Assembly (NCBI GenBank): GCA_900543795.1
Contig: UQSH01000055.1
Coordinates: 1 to 8,365 of the forward strand
Source: an uncultured Oscillospiraceae bacterium
GTDB taxonomy: Bacteria; Bacillota; Clostridia; Oscillospirales; Acutalibacteraceae
Length of the DNA stretch: 8,365 nucleotides
Reading direction: 5' to 3'
Shown: positions 5,390-8,365 of the stretch, piece by piece
How positions within the stretch are numbered: position 1 is the stretch's first letter
Layout of the letters: each line of letters starts with the position of its first letter
Translations under genes and position numbers: made by a program
Notes under the pieces: generated by a model
What the model was told of the DNA's origin: nothing
Database searches by the model: none
What the model saw: the letters and a program-made list of their open reading frames with translations, nothing else

Positions 5390-7069
5390 ATGATAGAATA
5401 CACATCTAAATACAATGTCAGAACAACAATGTATCAGCAGTTTGAAAATTCTGCTAATCAAAGAGGAGATAACCCTTGCCTTTATTACTATAACAACACT
5501 TTAAGCTGGAACGAGGTTTCGGCTATGATTGATAAGTGTGCCGCTGCACTTGCGGCTAACGGCGTTAAAAAGGGCGACAGAGTTGTTGTTTGCCTGCCAA
5601 ACACACCTCAGTGTGTTGCCGCAATTTATGCAATCAACAAAATCGGTGCAATCGCATCAATGCTTCATCCGCTTTCTGTTAAGTCAGAGGCTGATTACAC
5701 AATTAAACTTGTTGGCGCAAAATTTGCTTTTTGCTTTGATGTTTCCGAAAAGGCGTTTAAGGATAATCCCGATGTAACTGTTGTTAAATGCCCAACGGCT
5801 CAGTATTTCCCGAAAACTCCTTACGGCCTTATCGCCAATATGATTTATAAAAAGAAGATCAAGGGAAAAACCGCTCCTGCAACAAATGTTAAAAAGCTTA
5901 TTGATTGGTTCGGCTTTCTTAAAGAGGGCGAGGCGTATATTAAGGAAAACGGCGTTCCCGAAACGGCACAGGATTCTCTTGCAACCGCCGCTATTATGAT
6001 GACGGGCGGCACAACAGGCAACCCCAAGGGCGTTATGCTAACCTCCGAGGCTATCAATAATCTTTCATATCAGCTTGTTGATGTTGTTACTAATGTTTTA
6101 AATATGCAAATAGATCAGGACACAGACGGTATGCTCACCGCTCTTCCTGTTTTCCACGGATTTGGCTTTGCGCTTTGTATGCATGTTTCAATGTGCGTTG
6201 GTATGGCTCAGGCACTCTTCCCGCAGTTTGACGCAAAAATGTGCTCCGATTCAATAAAGAAATATAAGCTAAACTACATATTCGGTGTTCCGGATTTCTT
6301 TGAAAAGGTTTATAAAGCAGGCTATCTTAAAGGAATTGATATGAGCTCAATGAAGCTTATCGGCTCGGGCGGAGATGTTGTTCCTTATTCCTTAACCGAA
6401 AAAATGGATAGACTCCTTAAAGAAAACGGCGCCAAGGTTCATTTCGTTTCGGGCTACGGTTTAACTGAGTGCGTAACCGTTTGCACCTTCACAGACCCAA
6501 GAAGAGAGGCTCCGCAGGGTTGTATCGGCGTTCCGTGCTACAATGTTGAAGCAATGACAGTTAAGCCCGGCACAACCGAAAAATGCGAGGGCGAGGACGG
6601 CGAGCTTTGCATTTACGCTCCTACTCTTATGCAGGGCTATTGGAACGACCCCGAGGAAACAAGCAAGGTTCTTGTTCAGCACGAGGACGGCAGAGTTTGG
6701 CTCCACACGGGCGATATGTGCTTTATAGACGAAAAGGGCGATATTTATTACCGTCAGCGTCTTAAAAGAGTTTATAAAATCAGCGGATATCTTGTTTATC
6801 CCTCATTTATTGAGGAAACATACAGATCAATGGCTGAAATTTATGATTGCTGTGTTATCGGTAAGGAGGACGGTGGCAAAACAATGCTGAAGCTTTTTGT
6901 TGTTAAAAACAAAAAGTATGCAAAGGATGATGAAGCCGCTCTTGTTGAAAAAATTAAAACCTTCGGAAATCAAAATCTTTCAAAATGGTCTGTTCCGAGA
7001 GAAATTGTTTTCATTAATGAGCTTCCCAGAACGAAGGTTGGCAAGGTTGATTTCAAGGTTCTTAATTAA
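5390..7069 (+). CDS. AMP-forming acyl-CoA synthetase / ligase (ANL superfamily)
   Basis: A 559-residue adenylate-forming enzyme that should activate a carboxylic acid with ATP to an acyl-AMP and pass it to CoA or another thiol. It is soluble, with no signal peptide. Visible core motifs are MTGGTTGNPKG (204-214, phosphate loop; TGG replaces the commoner TSG), LPVFHGFGFA (252-261), GYGLTE (355-360) and HTGD (439-442). The hinge region QRLKR (456-460) is followed by KISGYLVYP (463-471), and PRTKVGKVDF (546-555) contains the catalytic Lys552. The usual GR/DR before the hinge is QR, and the Glu of the P-x-E-I-E motif is Phe473, so it is a divergent subfamily member. The substrate cannot be read from the sequence. 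Long-chain or medium-chain fatty acids are plausible, aryl acids possible. It is transcribed alone from its own promoter with a long structured leader and a strong terminator. Confidence 0.88.
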   Translation: MIEYTSKYNVRTTMYQQFENSANQRGDNPCLYYYNNTLSWNEVSAMIDKCAAALAANGVKKGDRVVVCLPNTPQCVAAIYAINKIGAIASMLHPLSVKSEADYTIKLVGAKFAFCFDVSEKAFKDNPDVTVVKCPTAQYFPKTPYGLIANMIYKKKIKGKTAPATNVKKLIDWFGFLKEGEAYIKENGVPETAQDSLATAAIMMTGGTTGNPKGVMLTSEAINNLSYQLVDVVTNVLNMQIDQDTDGMLTALPVFHGFGFALCMHVSMCVGMAQALFPQFDAKMCSDSIKKYKLNYIFGVPDFFEKVYKAGYLKGIDMSSMKLIGSGGDVVPYSLTEKMDRLLKENGAKVHFVSGYGLTECVTVCTFTDPRREAPQGCIGVPCYNVEAMTVKPGTTEKCEGEDGELCIYAPTLMQGYWNDPEETSKVLVQHEDGRVWLHTGDMCFIDEKGDIYYRQRLKRVYKISGYLVYPSFIEETYRSMAEIYDCCVIGKEDGGKTMLKLFVVKNKKYAKDDEAALVEKIKTFGNQNLSKWSVPREIVFINELPRTKVGKVDFKVLN

Positions 7070-7079
7070 CAGAAAATTA

Positions 7080-7117
7080 ATTTCGGCGGACAGGGGCAAA
7101 CCCTGTCTCTGCGAAAT
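7080..7117 (+). other. 3'-UTR hairpin 1 after the ligase gene
   Basis: GACAGGG (7089-7095) and CCCTGTC (7101-7107) form a 7-bp stem with a GCAAA loop. It is extended across an internal loop by ATTTCG (7080-7085) with CGAAAT (7112-7117). There is no T-run after it, so it is not an intrinsic terminator by itself. It is the first of a chain of stems ending at the terminator. Confidence 0.55.
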
Positions 7118-7120
7118 ATT

Positions 7121-7149
7121 TGAACCGTATTATACTTCGGCACGGTTCA
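7121..7149 (+). other. 3'-UTR hairpin 2 after the ligase gene
   Basis: TGAACCGT (7121-7128) pairs perfectly with ACGGTTCA (7142-7149) around a 13-nt loop. Two more pairs can be added at the base. No T-run follows. It lies four nucleotides after hairpin 1. Confidence 0.55.
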
Positions 7150-7175
7150 GACCGCTTTATCGACAGTCTGAGCGG
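7148..7175 (+). other. 3'-UTR competing short stems before the terminator
   Basis: CAGAC (7148-7152) can pair with GTCTG (7166-7170), or CCGCT (7152-7156) with AGCGG (7171-7175). The second pairing uses the 5' arm of the terminator hairpin, so these folds exclude each other. This may be chance or part of an interspersed repeat unit. Confidence 0.35.
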
Positions 7176-7206
7176 GCAGAAAATCTGCCCGCTCTTTCTA
7201 TTTTTT
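7170..7206 (+). terminator. Strong intrinsic terminator of the ligase transcript
   Basis: GAGCGGGCAGA (7170-7180) and TCTGCCCGCTC (7184-7194) form a perfect 11-bp GC-rich stem with an AAA loop, followed by TTTCTATTTTTT (7195-7206). It isolates the ligase from the secreted-protein gene downstream. Confidence 0.93.
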
Positions 7207-7211
7207 GCAAG

Positions 7212-7240
7212 TTGAAATATCGGTGCGTTTATGGTATAAT
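7212..7240 (+). promoter_or_regulatory. Sigma-A promoter of the secreted-protein gene
   Basis: TTGAAA (7212-7217), a 17-bp spacer and a perfect TATAAT (7235-7240). It starts six bases past the terminator. The start point is expected near 7247, giving a leader of about 26 nt ending in AGGTGG (7262-7267) before the ATG at 7273. Confidence 0.85.
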
Positions 7241-7272
7241 TAATATAAATTATAATATTTTAGGTGGTCATT

Positions 7273-8365
7273 ATGAAAAAAACAGTTTCTTTAATTTTGT
7301 CGGCAGTAATGCTTATCTGCTCCGTTTTTTGCGTTAATTTTTCTGCGCTTGCGGATTATAGCAATATCTTGGCGCTTGATCAAAGCTCAAAGGTAACAAT
7401 TAACAAATCGGGCGATCTGGTTGTTTTGCAGTTTACTCCGCAAAGAACATCAAAATTTATTTTTTCATCTCACACAGATTCTCAGGAAATCGTTAATCCT
7501 TATTGTACGATAAATGATGCTTCGGGAAATACCGTTGGAGAGAACTGTTATGATACAACCCCCGACGGAACACCAAATGCTTTCAGCACAATAGTTGAGC
7601 TTGAAAAGGATATAACATATAAGTTTATCTGCGGAGCATATACCACTCCGTCGGAATACAGTGTTATTATATCTTATTATAACAGTGTGCTTGTTCAGAG
7701 AATTTTGCTTGATAAAACAGAAGCAACCTATAATCAAAATGAGCAGGGCACATTAACGGCCTCCGTAACGCCGGGAAATGCAACTAATGCAAGGGTAAAT
7801 GCTCAAACGGAGGAAACGGATATTGTTAAGAATATCTCGGTAGGTGAGCCATCGCAGGACGGTAAAAGCACAATAACCTTTAATACGGGAAATAAAGTCG
7901 GCAAAGCAACGGTAACAGTCAGTTCGGCCGAAACGACAGCCGTTAAAAACACCTGCACGGTTTATGTTAAAGAGGCAACCCCAAGCATAATTATTGATAA
8001 TGAAAACAAAGCACTTAACGGCTTTGTTATAGGAGAAAAATATAAAATTTACGGCTCGGAAATAGAGAGCGTGGAGTTTACCGCAGAAACGGAAAGTATT
8101 GCCATTGATGAAGGCTGGTATGGAAAAACCGTTTCAATAGTTAGGTTAAATGATGAGCCGAAATGCAACAGTAATGCACAAAGCCTGCAAATAAGCGCAC
8201 CTCAACCCGCAGAGAAACCCGCAAAGGTAACAGGTCTTGCAACAACGGCAAGAGGCTCGGGCGGAAGAACGCTCACACTCTCTTGGAAGGCAGTAGAGGG
8301 TGCAACGAGATATAATGTTTATGCGTATAATAAGCCGGCAGACAGTTGGACTCTTATCGGCAACA
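7273..8365 (+). CDS. Secreted multidomain surface protein with Ig-like and fibronectin III-like regions (partial, 3' end off window)
   Basis: The frame is open from ATG 7273 to the window edge: 364 complete codons and no stop. Residues 1-27 are a classical signal peptide: MKKT, a hydrophobic core, and a likely cut after FSALA. Residues 30-137 are a beta-rich region resembling the prepeptidase C-terminal fold (SGDLVVLQFTP, then a YSVIIS end). Residues 138-233 resemble a bacterial Ig-like (Big_2) domain, with LTASVTPGNAT and GKATVTVSS. Residues 236-310 form a further beta-rich segment with YGKTVSIVR. From 314 a fibronectin type III-like domain begins (PAKVTGLATT, LTLSWKAVEGATRYNVY) and is cut by the edge. 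It is exported, and probably acts at the cell surface in adhesion or polymer binding, or carries a catalytic domain further on. No catalytic residues are visible in this part. It has its own promoter, so it is not part of the ligase operon. Confidence 0.85.
   Translation, partial: MKKTVSLILSAVMLICSVFCVNFSALADYSNILALDQSSKVTINKSGDLVVLQFTPQRTSKFIFSSHTDSQEIVNPYCTINDASGNTVGENCYDTTPDGTPNAFSTIVELEKDITYKFICGAYTTPSEYSVIISYYNSVLVQRILLDKTEATYNQNEQGTLTASVTPGNATNARVNAQTEETDIVKNISVGEPSQDGKSTITFNTGNKVGKATVTVSSAETTAVKNTCTVYVKEATPSIIIDNENKALNGFVIGEKYKIYGSEIESVEFTAETESIAIDEGWYGKTVSIVRLNDEPKCNSNAQSLQISAPQPAEKPAKVTGLATTARGSGGRTLTLSWKAVEGATRYNVYAYNKPADSWTLIGN

Noticed and set aside
6897..7337. Plus-strand frame spanning the ligase end and the next gene's start
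   Set aside because: It overlaps the ligase C-terminus in another frame, crosses the strong terminator at 7170-7206, and has a composition unlike a real protein.
1..8365. CRISPR array, transposase, tRNA or rRNA genes
   Set aside because: No regularly spaced repeats, no transposase motifs and no tRNA or rRNA cores were seen on either strand.

Overview
The window looks like a fragment of an endospore-forming, AT-leaning Firmicute of the class Clostridia, probably a gut-type Oscillospirales/Ruminococcus-like lineage. Evidence for this is a recognisable spoIIE, AT-rich intergenic DNA with consensus sigma-A promoters, AGGAGG-type ribosome binding sites and a Gram-positive-style secreted multidomain protein. 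The class is inferred from gene content and style, not from a database match.

Layout. Positions 1-293 hold no protein gene that I can support. They contain the putative terminator of glmS and, on the minus strand, a candidate promoter plus structured RNA leader that reads out of the left edge toward an unseen gene. Three minus-strand genes follow. glmS (294-2111) makes glucosamine-6-phosphate for peptidoglycan. spoIIE (2176-4296) is the sporulation membrane phosphatase. A small YjdF/DUF2238-like membrane protein (4419-5099) has its own promoter and terminator. spoIIE and glmS are 64 nt apart with no terminator between them, so they may be cotranscribed.

A divergent intergenic region (5100-5389) carries two very good sigma-A promoters back to back. 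The plus-strand transcript has a leader of about 137 nt, then an AMP-forming acyl-CoA ligase-type enzyme (5390-7069). That gene ends in a string of hairpins closing with a strong intrinsic terminator (7170-7206). A second consensus promoter then drives a secreted protein with Ig-like and fibronectin type III-like regions, starting at 7273 and cut by the right edge of the window.

The most interesting observation is that two leaders share a hairpin element. These are the leader of the acyl-CoA ligase (plus, 5314-5360) and the leader running off the left edge (minus, 50-4). The 47-nt blocks match at 39 positions without gaps, and each is preceded by another stem-loop module of similar plan. This suggests a small family of cis-acting RNA elements, either attenuator or riboswitch-like, controlling two separate loci. 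I could not match it to any RNA class I know. A plain repeat or a shared terminator style remains possible.
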